NCBI GenBank assembly: GCA_024102915.1
Contig: JAGFJG010000129.1
Coordinates: 1-62,285 of the forward strand
Direction of reading: 5' to 3'
Length of the DNA: 62,285 nt
DNA from: Caldilineales bacterium
Lineage (GTDB): Bacteria; Chloroflexota; Anaerolineae; J102
The number at the start of each line of letters is the position of its first letter. Positions within the stretch are counted from its first letter, which is position 1. A model generated the notes under the pieces. The model had not been told where the DNA came from, searched no databases, and worked only from the letters and a program-made list of their open reading frames with translations. Both the position numbers and the translations under genes were made by a program. This document shows, piece after piece, positions 9,108 through 17,563 of this stretch.

Positions 9108-9746
9108 ATTAAACTCGACAATCTTGCCCCCATCATCGAATCGATCCGCAGCGATTTCACCGCCAAGAACGGCGCGCGTGACCAGGCATTGTCCCGCTCG
9201 CGTGAATTGATCCGCCATTGCTCGCTCAGTATTCGCGCCACGCATCGCCATGATTTTGACGAAGCGAGCGAGATGCTGGCCGAGGCGCGCACCCTGGCCG
9301 CGGCCATGACTTCCGACCTGGAACCCTATCCCGACATCTACGAAGCCGGGTACACGCAGGACGCGCTGAAGGAGGTGGCGGAAGCGCATATCATCTACGC
9401 TCTCGTCCACCACGACCCCCTGCCCGAACCCGAATCGCTCGGCATCCCCAACGCCGCTTACCTGGGTGGATTGGCCGAGGCCGCGGGCGAGCTTCGACGC
9501 TTTATCCTCGATCTGGTCAGGCAAGACTTGTTGGGCGAGGCCGAAGCGCTCTTCCTTTATATGGACGACATCTACAGCGCCCTGGTCACCATCGACTTCC
9601 CCGACGCCATCACCGGCGGGCTGCGCCGCCAGACCGACATGGTGCGCGGCGTCACCGAGCGCACGCGCGGCGACCTGACCGTGGCCGTGCGTCAACGAAA
9701 ACTCGAACAGGCTTTGCGCGATTTCGAAGCGCGGCAAGTTTCATAG
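9108..9746 (+). CDS. Translin-family nucleic-acid-binding protein
   Basis: The protein is all-helical and ends with VRGVTERTRGDLTVAVRQRK, a pattern typical of the translin family (Pfam Translin), which binds single-stranded DNA or RNA and can cut RNA. Start: the longest frame opens with TTG at 9069, but that codon overlaps the -10 box. A good AGGAG at 9095-9099 is followed after eight bases by ATT at 9108, so I prefer a rare ATT start, giving 212 aa. The acidic residues needed for RNase activity in other translin/TRAX proteins cannot be aligned by eye. It is first in a run with the Cas4-like halves, L,D-transpeptidase and hisS. Confidence 0.72.
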   Translation: MKLDNLAPIIESIRSDFTAKNGARDQALSRSRELIRHCSLSIRATHRHDFDEASEMLAEARTLAAAMTSDLEPYPDIYEAGYTQDALKEVAEAHIIYALVHHDPLPEPESLGIPNAAYLGGLAEAAGELRRFILDLVRQDLLGEAEALFLYMDDIYSALVTIDFPDAITGGLRRQTDMVRGVTERTRGDLTVAVRQRKLEQALRDFEARQVS

Positions 9747-9760
9747 AACGACCATCCCCC

Positions 9761-10009
9761 ATGTCAGAACCATCCCCCGTGATCCGCGCCAGCGAAGTGG
9801 GCCAGTGGGCCTATTGTCATCGCGCCTGGTGGCTGGCGCAGCAGGGATTTGATAATCAGAACGTCGCTGTGATGGCCGCCGGAACCGAGGCGCATGAGCA
9901 GCACAATCGAGCCGTGGCCTCGGCCCAACGCACGCGCAATCTGGCCGTTATCTTGCTGGCGTGCGGGGCCGTGCTCTTGCTGGCTGCCTTGCTGATCGGT
10001 CTTTTTTGA
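9761..10009 (+). CDS. N-terminal half of a split, membrane-anchored Cas4-like nuclease
   Basis: 82 aa. Residues 7-50 resemble the N-terminus of Cas4/RecB-like nucleases: SEVGQWAYCHRAWWL places one Cys (C19) where Cas4 has the first ligand of its 4Fe-4S cluster, and G41TEAH45 matches the RecB motif GxxxH. The chain then ends in one membrane helix (60-82), with no remaining nuclease core. The missing D, ExK, QxxxY and CX2CX5C motifs are found in the gene at 10871-11404, after one intervening gene. The start is ATG with a weak Shine-Dalgarno, 14 bp after the translin-family gene. Alone it cannot be a catalyst. It could instead be a small membrane protein with chance similarity, but the complementary motif sets argue against that. 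Confidence 0.62.
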   Translation: MSEPSPVIRASEVGQWAYCHRAWWLAQQGFDNQNVAVMAAGTEAHEQHNRAVASAQRTRNLAVILLACGAVLLLAALLIGLF

Positions 10010-10017
10010 ACTGACCC

Positions 10018-10818
10018 ATGTCCCCCGATAACGACGCATCGTTCGGTTCGCCTGACGCCGAACATCCCAATTATCGACATATCGCCTTGCTGGTGAGCGT
10101 CGTGGCTGCGCTGGCGATAGTCGCCTGGGCGGCCAGCCTGTTCTTTGGCGTCCGGGCGCAGGGCTTTGCCCAGACCACCGTCACGCCGACGAAGACGGTC
10201 GCCCCGCCCATCGGCGATGCCCGACCCGCAGTCGTAGGCCCGCAAGCCGCGCTTCCCACCTTCACACCCGTCCCTACGAATACGCCCATTCCCCTGCCGT
10301 CGTCTGTCGATTCATCGACCTCGGCGAAATCGGCCGGGATTCGCCCAGAGCCCTGGGTGGAGGAAATCGCCGTCATTCGCGGGCTCAACCCTGACGGCGA
10401 CTACATTATCGTCGACCAAAACAACCAGACTATGTATGTGGTCGATGACGGGTATCTGGCGCGGCAATTACACATCACCACCGGCGACCCCGATTCGGGG
10501 TGGGATACGCCCGCCTGGTTTGGGGTGGTCGGCGACTATTGGGGCACATTCCAGGGTCGGGGCGGCGTGCTGGCCGACGAAGGCTGGTGGCTGTTCGAGC
10601 GCGCCGGCGGCAACTTCCTGATCCACAGCCTGCCCTACACCCTCGACGCATCCGGCGACAAGCATTTCAAGGGCGAACGCGACCTCGGCGCTTCCCCGGC
10701 CTCGAACGGCTGCATCCGCCTGTCCCCGGAGGACGCCGCCTGGTTCAGCGCCTGGAACCCCGCGGGCAAGCCCATCATCATCCTGCCCTATACCGGCCTC
10801 CACGCCAACCAGGGCTAA
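10018..10818 (+). CDS. Membrane-anchored L,D-transpeptidase (YkuD domain)
   Basis: 266 aa. There is a cytoplasmic N-terminus, a membrane helix at about residues 20-44, a Pro/Thr-rich spacer with TPTKT and TPVPTNTP, and a YkuD catalytic domain from about residue 130. The active-site set is present: H203 in FLIHSLPYT and C232 in SNGCIRLS. Such enzymes cross-link peptidoglycan through Cys-bound acyl intermediates outside the membrane. It starts eight bases after the stop of the N-terminal Cas4-like half and separates the two nuclease halves, an odd placement. Confidence 0.92.
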   Translation: MSPDNDASFGSPDAEHPNYRHIALLVSVVAALAIVAWAASLFFGVRAQGFAQTTVTPTKTVAPPIGDARPAVVGPQAALPTFTPVPTNTPIPLPSSVDSSTSAKSAGIRPEPWVEEIAVIRGLNPDGDYIIVDQNNQTMYVVDDGYLARQLHITTGDPDSGWDTPAWFGVVGDYWGTFQGRGGVLADEGWWLFERAGGNFLIHSLPYTLDASGDKHFKGERDLGASPASNGCIRLSPEDAAWFSAWNPAGKPIIILPYTGLHANQG

Positions 10819-10825
10819 CCGATTG

Positions 10826-10870
10826 CTGATTTCCGACTTCTGACTTCCGTCCTCTGACTCCTGACCGCCC
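10826..10870 (+). repeat. G-poor micro-repeat leader (CTGACTT/CTGACTC unit)
   Basis: Imperfect tandem copies of (T)CTGACTTC fill the gap between the L,D-transpeptidase stop and the ATG at 10871. No Shine-Dalgarno sequence is present. Confidence 0.7.
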
Positions 10871-11404
10871 ATGCTTCCCCTCCTCCTCATCGCCGCCATC
10901 CTCCTCCTGGCCGGGGTATGGCTGATCGGTCGGGCGCAATCTCAGCGGCAGGCTACCGGGCTTCCTGCCGGTGAGATCGTGTACGTAGACACCGGCAAAT
11001 GGCAGCGCAACCAACGCTCTTTGTTTTCGCGTCGCTATCAGCTCACAGGCAAACCCGACTATCTGATCGAAACCGGCGGCGAACTGATCCCGGTCGAAGT
11101 CAAGAGCACGCGTATCGGCAGCGCCGAACCCTACGATTCGCACAAACTGCAAGTTGCAGCCTATTGCCTTCTGGTCGAGGATACTTCCGGGCGACGGCCA
11201 TCTTATGGCATTATCCAGTATGCTGATTCAACCATCCGCCTGCCCTTCTCGGATGACCTCCGCTCGGAACTGCTCAATACGCTGGATGCGATGCGCCAGT
11301 CGTTCAGCGCAGCCGGTGTCGACCGCAGTCATGATGACGCCATACGTTGCCGCAACTGCGGATTCTCCCACGCCTGCGAACAGCAGTTAGCAGGCAGCAG
11401 TTAG
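10871..11404 (+). CDS. C-terminal half of a split, membrane-anchored Cas4-like nuclease
   Basis: 177 aa. Residues 1-20 form a membrane helix. Residues 58-172 hold the rest of a Cas4/RecB PD-(D/E)xK core: G60KPD63, V75-E76-V-K78-STR, and KLQ94VAAY98. The tail has C160-x2-C163-x5-C169, the exact spacing of the three C-terminal cluster ligands in Cas4. What is missing is the N-terminal Cys and GxxxH, supplied by the 82-aa product at 9761-10009. The predicted helices (C-terminal in the first half, N-terminal in this one) would place both nuclease halves on the cytoplasmic side. No cas genes are near, so a role in DNA repair or recombination is as likely as spacer acquisition. Confidence 0.75.
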   Translation: MLPLLLIAAILLLAGVWLIGRAQSQRQATGLPAGEIVYVDTGKWQRNQRSLFSRRYQLTGKPDYLIETGGELIPVEVKSTRIGSAEPYDSHKLQVAAYCLLVEDTSGRRPSYGIIQYADSTIRLPFSDDLRSELLNTLDAMRQSFSAAGVDRSHDDAIRCRNCGFSHACEQQLAGSS

Positions 11405-11482
11405 CAGCTAGTCGGAAACAGGCGCTCCTCGATTTGAGCGCTTTCAACCTTTAACCTGCAACCTTCAACCCTCCACACCATC
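11380..11482 (+). repeat. Micro-repeats before hisS
   Basis: AGCAGTTAGCAGGCAGCAG and a second AGCAGTTAGCAG repeat overlap the end of the nuclease gene. A TTCAACC / TTTAACCTGCAACC series then runs to the ATG. The last 42 bases before the ATG contain a single G and no Shine-Dalgarno sequence. Confidence 0.7.
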
Positions 11483-12748
11483 ATGCGCTTCCAAACCCTC
11501 ACCGGTTTCCACGACACCCTTCCCGACGACTTCCGTTTTTGGCGGCACATCCTGGCCACAGCGACCGGCCTGGCCGACCGCTTCGGCTATCAACAGATCG
11601 AGCCGCCGATCCTGGAAGAGACGCGTTTATTCTTGCGCGGCCTGCAAGAGGGATCGGCTGTCGTGCTCGACAAAGAATTGTACAGCTTCGACGATACGGA
11701 TGGCGTGAATATCAGTATGCGGCCGGAATTCACCGCCAGTCTGATGCGGGCTTATGTCGAACACGGCATGCACGCCTGGCCCAAGCCGGTCAAACTATTC
11801 GCTGTCGGGCCGCTGTTCCGTCACGAAAAACCGCAGGCCGGGCGCTTCCGCCAGCACGTGCAATTCAACGCCGAATTGTTGGGCGAAGAGGACCCCGCCG
11901 CCGATCTGGAAATCATGCAACTGGCCTACAGCCTGTACGACGAGTTGGGATTCCAGGGCCTCACGTTTCAACTCAACTCGATCGGTTGTCCGGTTTGTCG
12001 CCCCGCCTATATCGAGAAACTGACTGCCTTCTTCGAATCGCATCTCAGCCAACTGCCCGAAGTGGATCGGCGGCGGCTGCGCGTCAATCCCTTGCGCGTG
12101 CTCGACACAAAAGAAGAGGCGACCCTGGCTTTGCTGGACGAGGCCCCGCGCGGCATTGACCATCTTTGCCAGGAATGCACCGATCATTTCCAGGCCCTCA
12201 CCGGCTATCTGGATGCCCTCGCCCTGCCTTATGTGATCAATCCCCGGCTGGTGCGCGGCTTCGATTATTATGTGCGCACCGTGTTCGAAGTCTGGGGGCA
12301 GGAATTGGGCGCGCAAAACGCGCTGTGCGGCGGGGGCCGGTACGACGGTCTGGTGGAGTCGGTGGGCGGGCCCAGCACCCCCGGCGTGGGCGTAGGCATC
12401 GGCATCGAGCGCATTGTTATGAGCCTGCGCGGCCAGGGGATCGAGCCGCCGCCTCTGCCCCAACCCCAGGTGATGGTCGTTCATCGCGGGGCCGCGGCCA
12501 AAACCGCCGCCGTGCAGGTTGTCAGCGATCTGCGCCGCGCCGGCATCCCCGCCCTGCTGGCCTTTGGCGACCGCAGCATGAAGGCGCAGTTTCGCAGCGC
12601 CGATCGAGCGCAAGTGCGTTATGCGCTTGTTATGGGCGACGACGAACTGGCTCGCAATGCCGTGACCGTGCGCGAGATGCATGGCGGCGAGCAAGTCGAG
12701 GTCGGCCTGGATGAAATCATCAACTGGCTGCAAACGCAGCTTGAGTGA
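11483..12748 (+). CDS. hisS: Histidyl-tRNA synthetase
   Basis: 421 aa, the normal length for HisRS, a class II enzyme that charges tRNA-His. Motif 2 is FRHEKPQAGRFRQHVQFN, the His-specific motifs are LVRGFDYYVRTVFEV and CGGGRYDGLV, and motif 3 is GVGVGIGIERIVMSL. A C-terminal anticodon-binding domain follows from about residue 330. In the first His-specific motif the usual Gly-Leu-Asp is GFD here, a mild change. The paralogue HisZ would lack a full C-terminal domain, so HisRS is preferred. The start has no Shine-Dalgarno and sits directly after a G-poor repeat. Confidence 0.93.
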   Translation: MRFQTLTGFHDTLPDDFRFWRHILATATGLADRFGYQQIEPPILEETRLFLRGLQEGSAVVLDKELYSFDDTDGVNISMRPEFTASLMRAYVEHGMHAWPKPVKLFAVGPLFRHEKPQAGRFRQHVQFNAELLGEEDPAADLEIMQLAYSLYDELGFQGLTFQLNSIGCPVCRPAYIEKLTAFFESHLSQLPEVDRRRLRVNPLRVLDTKEEATLALLDEAPRGIDHLCQECTDHFQALTGYLDALALPYVINPRLVRGFDYYVRTVFEVWGQELGAQNALCGGGRYDGLVESVGGPSTPGVGVGIGIERIVMSLRGQGIEPPPLPQPQVMVVHRGAAAKTAAVQVVSDLRRAGIPALLAFGDRSMKAQFRSADRAQVRYALVMGDDELARNAVTVREMHGGEQVEVGLDEIINWLQTQLE

Positions 12749-12865
12749 TCCTGTGATTTTCCATGAAAAATGATTCAGTCTCGCTGATCATTCCCCAATA
12801 GTTCTCACCCCACCAACGCCACTTCTTCCACCCCCGCCTCCTCGCTCCCCCCATCGAGGTTGCCT

Positions 12866-15694
12866 ATGCGTCTGCAAGATTACCCGCGACCCCCTGACGA
12901 CAACGGCATCGGCATGCACTGGAGTTCCGGTTTTGCCCTGGCTGTGGGCGCGTCCGAGGTACGCAAACGCTGGATTCCTGAACTGCAACGCATGGGCGTG
13001 AAATGGGTGAAGTTTTTGCACGACGGGGGGCTGGATTTTGCCGAAATACTGCTGGAGGCCGGCATCATGCCGGTCGTGCGCCTGTACCGCCACACGCCCA
13101 ATTCGACGGACATCGAAAAAGGCACGTTGAGCGAGCGCGAAATCCTGGCCGCGCGCGAGATGGTGGCCGCGGGCGTGCGCTATTTCGAGTTCAATAATGA
13201 GCCGGAATTGCATACCGAATGGGAAGGCGGCCAGGTACCAGAGAACGCCTTCGATTATGTGGCTAAAGCGGCCATCCGGGATATGGATGCCATCCTCTCG
13301 TTGGGCGGCTACCCCGGCATCCCCGCCACTGCCATCGGCAACCGCATGGATTTGCTCGCCAAGATCATCGAACATGGCGGCAGGTCGTTGCTCGATGGCC
13401 CCGTCTGGATGGCCATCCACAATTACGATATCAATCACCCGCTGGATTATCCGGGCGATGCCGTCAATCAGCAAGGGACAGAGATTTCGGCGCAGGAATA
13501 TGATCGCATGGGCATCGCCGCCTGGTCGGGGCGCACCTGGGGTTTTCGCAACCGTGATTTTGTGAACCAGCAGCGTCGCCAGGGGGTGAATACCGGCAAG
13601 ACTGTGCTGGATGATCCCTCGTGCTTTCTGGCCTATGCCCGTTTCGCCGAACTGTGCAAACAGCATCTCGGACGTTATCTGCCCTTGCTCGGCACCGAAA
13701 GCGGCCCCATCGTGGGCGAAGACGATGACCCTCGCTATCCCACAACCACGCCGCAAAGTCATGCCGAGAAAGTCGTGGAACAGGCCCGGATCATCATGGG
13801 GACGAGCGAACGTTTCGCGGCGGCGCCGCCCTATTATTTCTGCACTGCTTTCTGGTTGATAGCGAACGCCGAACTGCGTGGCACCGGTTGGGAGGAGCAC
13901 GCCTGGTATTCGGGACGATGGACGGGCGGGAAGCTGCCTGCCGTTGACGCCCTGGCCGCTTTGCCCAAGGTGGTGCGCCCGATCCCGGTTGTGGATGGTG
14001 AGGAAGCCGATGGCGAGGAGACGCCGGATTCTGCGAACAGCATGATCGCCGGGGTGGTCTACGGGTATCCCAACGTCCGTGTGATCTTGCGTTCCACCGA
14101 ATTCTCGGCGGAGACCATGACCGACGAACGCGGCGTCTACCGCTTCGCCAATCTGCCCGCCGGAACCTATCGCGTTTCCGTGCCGGAAGTCGGGCTGGTG
14201 CAGTCGGGGCTGATCGTGGATGGCGGCAGTCATTTGCGCGTCGATTTCGAAACGGATTCGCCACCGCCGCCCGACGACGATGAACAGCCGCCTAAGCCCG
14301 CCTGGTCGTTCAAGATCGAGGATGGCGGGCGTTCTCCGGGTTTCGGCGTGTTGCGTGTTTCGGTCGAGGAAAAGTTCAACCTGCCCGTGCTCCTCTCCGC
14401 CGACGGTTGGGCGGGGCAGACGTTAAAGACGGGCAGCAAACCCGAATATGGCGCCTTTTTCCTGGAATTCGCCCCGCTTGGCCCCGGCAAGTACTTGGTG
14501 ACGCCGGCCGAGATCGGCATCAGCGCCGAAGTGACATTGGATGGCAGCCGCATCGTCGTGGTGCGATTTACGCCCGCAACCGATGACGAATCCGGCGAAG
14601 ATGAGACGACGCCTGAGACGGGCAGCACCATCAGCGGTACGGTGACGAATGGCGCTGGATATACCATCGTGTTGCGCGGCCCCGATTTCGAACGCAGTTT
14701 TGTGATCGGCGCCGACGAGGCCTACTCTTTTGGCGGCTTACCCGAAGGAACCTACGGCCTGTCGGTGCTCAATTCACCGGCGCGGCGCAGTGGCCTGGTC
14801 ATGGATGGCATCAATTCCCGCATCGCCAATTTTGTGCTGGAAGAAGCGTTGCCTGCGGTTGGTGGGGGTATTCGCGGTCGGGTTCCGGGCGGGGCGGGTT
14901 TGAAAGTCATTCTGCAAGGCCCTGACGATCTGCAAATCACCCAGCTCGTGTCGGCAGATGAGAGATTCTACTTCTCCGATCTGGCTGCTGGCGACTACGT
15001 GGTGACGGTCGATTCACCGCAGGGTGAGATCAGCGAAGGCGTGACGGTTGTGGCGAATCAGGACAGCGAGGTCGTCCTCGAACTGCCGCAAGCGGAGGAC
15101 GACGCCTGGCGCTATACAATTGAAGATGGCGGGCCGGGGCCGGGTTATGCCATCGTGCGCGTGCGTGTGGCTGGCCGCACGAATCTGCCGGTGCGCATTC
15201 GCACCACCGGCTGGGGCGGCATGTTGCGTTTCACCGGCGAAAAGCCGGAATACGGCGAATTCGTCTGCGATTTCGCTCCGCTGGGCAGCGGGCTTTATAT
15301 GGTGGAGCCGGAAGGCCTGGGCATCCTGGCGGAAGTGCCCGCCGACGGCAGCCGTGTGGTGCTTGTGACCTTCAGCCAGGGCGTCGAATCGGACTCGCAA
15401 GAAACCCCGGTTCCCAAATCCATCGACTTCTATCTGCTGGTGGGCAGCCTCCCCGAAGATCGAACGGCTTATTTGGCTGTCCTCAATTATGCTTCCCTCT
15501 TCCGCCCGGTGATGGGCGTCTTGGTCGATGAGGCAAAACTGGCGCAACATGTCATCATCCTCGGCAACGAACGGGCGATCAGCGCCGACGTTGTCGATCT
15601 GTTGGTCGCATCCGGTTCGACTGTCGAGCGTCTGTATGGCGCTGACTTGATCAAAGAGTTCCAAAGACGTCAGGATGAAGGCAAGCCTTATTGA
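12866..15694 (+). CDS. Modular TIM-barrel glycosidase-like protein with repeated C-terminal domains
   Basis: 942 aa from ATG 12866 (GAGG six bases upstream; a TTG at 12860 is less likely). Residues about 1-370 look like a clan-A glycosidase barrel, with [10 protein letters not shown] (candidate acid/base Glu) and [10 protein letters not shown] (candidate nucleophile Glu). Then come three carboxypeptidase-regulatory/Cna_B-like beta domains ([45 protein letters not shown]). Interleaved with them are two copies, near 478-569 and 747-837, of a roughly 90-residue domain with IEDGG, KPEYG and FAPLG in common. No signal peptide or anchor is visible, which is odd for such an architecture. The substrate is unknown. 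Confidence 0.75.
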   Translation: MRLQDYPRPPDDNGIGMHWSSGFALAVGASEVRKRWIPELQRMGVKWVKFLHDGGLDFAEILLEAGIMPVVRLYRHTPNSTDIEKGTLSEREILAAREMVAAGVRYFEFNNEPELHTEWEGGQVPENAFDYVAKAAIRDMDAILSLGGYPGIPATAIGNRMDLLAKIIEHGGRSLLDGPVWMAIHNYDINHPLDYPGDAVNQQGTEISAQEYDRMGIAAWSGRTWGFRNRDFVNQQRRQGVNTGKTVLDDPSCFLAYARFAELCKQHLGRYLPLLGTESGPIVGEDDDPRYPTTTPQSHAEKVVEQARIIMGTSERFAAAPPYYFCTAFWLIANAELRGTGWEEHAWYSGRWTGGKLPAVDALAALPKVVRPIPVVDGEEADGEETPDSANSMIAGVVYGYPNVRVILRSTEFSAETMTDERGVYRFANLPAGTYRVSVPEVGLVQSGLIVDGGSHLRVDFETDSPPPPDDDEQPPKPAWSFKIEDGGRSPGFGVLRVSVEEKFNLPVLLSADGWAGQTLKTGSKPEYGAFFLEFAPLGPGKYLVTPAEIGISAEVTLDGSRIVVVRFTPATDDESGEDETTPETGSTISGTVTNGAGYTIVLRGPDFERSFVIGADEAYSFGGLPEGTYGLSVLNSPARRSGLVMDGINSRIANFVLEEALPAVGGGIRGRVPGGAGLKVILQGPDDLQITQLVSADERFYFSDLAAGDYVVTVDSPQGEISEGVTVVANQDSEVVLELPQAEDDAWRYTIEDGGPGPGYAIVRVRVAGRTNLPVRIRTTGWGGMLRFTGEKPEYGEFVCDFAPLGSGLYMVEPEGLGILAEVPADGSRVVLVTFSQGVESDSQETPVPKSIDFYLLVGSLPEDRTAYLAVLNYASLFRPVMGVLVDEAKLAQHVIILGNERAISADVVDLLVASGSTVERLYGADLIKEFQRRQDEGKPY

Positions 15695-15726
15695 TCTAAA
15701 CTCACAAGGAGACCAGCAGTAAAAGT

Positions 15727-15812
15727 TACGACGATTGACGGCAGACGATAGAAGACAAATCGTGATTGGCGGGCTATGCTATCATCCATCGTCAATGGTA
15801 AATCGTGAGTTC
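15727..15812. repeat. Boundary micro-repeat, inverted (ACGATTGACGG / CCATCGTCAATGG)
   Basis: The gap between the glycosidase-like gene and the NAD kinase gene holds ACGATTGACGGCAGACGATAG and its inverted counterpart ATCCATCGTCAATGG, plus further AAATCGTGA copies. No clear promoter was seen. Confidence 0.6.
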
Positions 15813-15873
15813 TCGATACGTCTGCGGTTTAATGTTATGCTTGCAAACGCTGCGACCAGGTAATCATTGTTTC

Positions 15874-16704
15874 ATGCGAATCGCCATTCTACATCACCCC
15901 AAAATTTCAGCGTCACAACCATTGGCCAAGGAAATCAGCCGCTGGGTCGATGATCGTGGTCACACGTCGTGGGTGGGTTCCGGCTGGAATGTGGCGGCGG
16001 TCGATGCCATTTTGCAGGGCGTCGATCTCGTCATCGCCCTGGGCGGCGACGGAACTCTGCTCCGTACAGGCCGTGTCACCGCCCGGCACCAGGTGCCGAT
16101 TCTGGGCATTCACATGGGACGCCTGGGCTTTCTGACCGAAATCCTGCCGGAAGAATGGCGCGACTCGCTGTCGCGCATCTTGGATGGAGATTACTGGCTT
16201 GAGCAGCGCTTTATGTTGCAGGCCGAGGTCTGGCGGGATGGCGCTTTGCTCGATGGCGCATTGCAGGCTTTGAACGAAGTGGTTGTCAGCCGCGGCAGCC
16301 TGGCGCGCGTGGTTCGCATCGCCGCCGAGATCGATGACAGCCTGTTGACGACCTATGTGGCCGACGGCGTGATCGTGGCGACGCCGACCGGGTCCACCGC
16401 CTACGCCCTGGCTGCAGGCGGCCCTATCCTGCCGCCGGACATGAACGCCTCGCTGCTTTTGCCCATCGCCCCCCACCTCAGTCTGGCCCGGCCGCTGGTA
16501 CTCGACCACGACGCCGAGGTGATCCTGACCGTGCGCACCGATCACGCCGCAATCCTCACTGTGGATGGGCAGTTCCTGATCGACCTGCAAGATGGTGATA
16601 AAGTGGTCGTCGCTCCCAGCCCTTACGAGGCCAGTTTTGTAAGGCTGCGGCCACGTAACTACTATTATAGCACCCTGGTCGAACGCTTGCGCTTGACCGT
16701 CTAA
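15874..16704 (+). CDS. nadK: NAD kinase
   Basis: 276 aa from ATG 15874 (MRIAILHH); the longer frame from 15805 translates intergenic repeat. It phosphorylates NAD to NADP in the cytoplasm. Diagnostic motifs are GGDGTLLRTGR (ATP/NAD-binding, GGDGT), NEVVVSRG (NE motif) and DGVIVATPTGSTAYALAAGGPI (glycine-rich, TPTGSTAYxxSAGG type). Length and order of motifs fit the bacterial family. Only a weak AGG lies upstream of the start. Confidence 0.93.
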   Translation: MRIAILHHPKISASQPLAKEISRWVDDRGHTSWVGSGWNVAAVDAILQGVDLVIALGGDGTLLRTGRVTARHQVPILGIHMGRLGFLTEILPEEWRDSLSRILDGDYWLEQRFMLQAEVWRDGALLDGALQALNEVVVSRGSLARVVRIAAEIDDSLLTTYVADGVIVATPTGSTAYALAAGGPILPPDMNASLLLPIAPHLSLARPLVLDHDAEVILTVRTDHAAILTVDGQFLIDLQDGDKVVVAPSPYEASFVRLRPRNYYYSTLVERLRLTV

Positions 16705-16721
16705 ACCCAAACAAGATCGCA

Positions 16722-16753
16722 TCTTGACACCTGACACTTTCCGCCCCTGACAC
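16722..16753 (+). repeat. G-poor micro-repeat leader (CTGACAC unit)
   Basis: TTGACACCTGACACTT and then CCTGACAC directly abut the ATG at 16754. There is no Shine-Dalgarno sequence. Confidence 0.7.
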
Positions 16754-17530
16754 ATGGATGAATTAACCGCCTCCAATCTACTCAAAGACGCTCGCGCTGC
16801 CGCCGTTGCTGGGGATCGTGACGAAGCTGTTCGCCTCACTCGCCAGGCGCTGGACGCCTATCCCGATGATGAAAAAGCCTGGCTGCTGCTGGCCGCTTTT
16901 CTGGATGACCCGGAAGAAAAGCGCCAGGCCGTGAAAAAAGCCCTGGCTATCGATCCTTTCAATGAGGAGGCGAAGGCGGCACTGGCAAAACTGAACGGCG
17001 ATCAGGATCACGTGCATGAGGGCGAGGTCGGTTCGGAGACGCTTTATTGCGCCAATCATCCCACCCGCGAAACCATGCTGCGCTGCAACCGCTGTAACAA
17101 GCCCATCTGCATGGAATGCGCCGTGCAGACGCCTGTGGGATACCGTTGCCGCGAGTGCGTGCGCCAACAACAAGACAAATTCTATACCGCCGAAACCTCC
17201 GATCAGACGAAGGGCTATATCGCTGGCGTCGTCAGCGGTTTCATCCTCGGCATCGCCGCTCTCATTCTCAATGCATTCCTTGGCGGCTTTTTCGGATGGA
17301 TCATTGCCCTGTTTGTGGGGCCGATCTTGGGCGGCGCACTCTCCGAAGTGATCTGGCGGGCGACCGGGCGCAAGCGTGCGCGTAATTTCGGCATGATCGT
17401 CACCGTCATCGTGGTCGGCATCGCCGGCGTGATGACCCTGGGAAACATGGTCTTTTTCCGCGGGCTGCCCATCACCGCCGCCATTATCATCTTCACCGCC
17501 GCCAGCGCCATCTTTGCGCGCCTGCGCTAG
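16754..17530 (+). CDS. TPR / B-box-type zinc-finger multi-pass membrane protein
   Basis: 258 aa. Residues 4-80 form two to three TPR-like helices (AVAGDRDEAVRLTRQALDA). Residues about 96-137 are a zinc-binding B-box-like module with CANHP, CNRCNKPIC, CAVQTP and CREC. Four hydrophobic helices follow from about residue 155 to the end. It is a membrane protein with a cytoplasmic zinc/TPR head; related architectures are common in Chloroflexota and actinobacteria but without a known role. It lies between nadK and recN on the same strand, 33 bp before recN. Confidence 0.8.
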   Translation: MDELTASNLLKDARAAAVAGDRDEAVRLTRQALDAYPDDEKAWLLLAAFLDDPEEKRQAVKKALAIDPFNEEAKAALAKLNGDQDHVHEGEVGSETLYCANHPTRETMLRCNRCNKPICMECAVQTPVGYRCRECVRQQQDKFYTAETSDQTKGYIAGVVSGFILGIAALILNAFLGGFFGWIIALFVGPILGGALSEVIWRATGRKRARNFGMIVTVIVVGIAGVMTLGNMVFFRGLPITAAIIIFTAASAIFARLR

Positions 17531-17563
17531 TCGTCGCCGGAATCGAAGTTTCAGGTAGAACTG

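Noticed and set aside
10018..10818. The transpeptidase as an insertion that disrupted a single nuclease gene
   Set aside because: Both halves have their own start, stop and membrane helix, there are no transposon ends, and neither is truncated in mid-domain.
9761..11404. Possible CRISPR-Cas locus because of the Cas4-like genes
   Set aside because: No repeat-spacer array and no cas1, cas2 or effector gene anywhere in the window.
12788..14233. Long open frame of 481 codons on the minus strand
   Set aside because: It lies antisense to the modular glycosidase-like gene, has no recognisable domain and its composition is that of a shadow frame.
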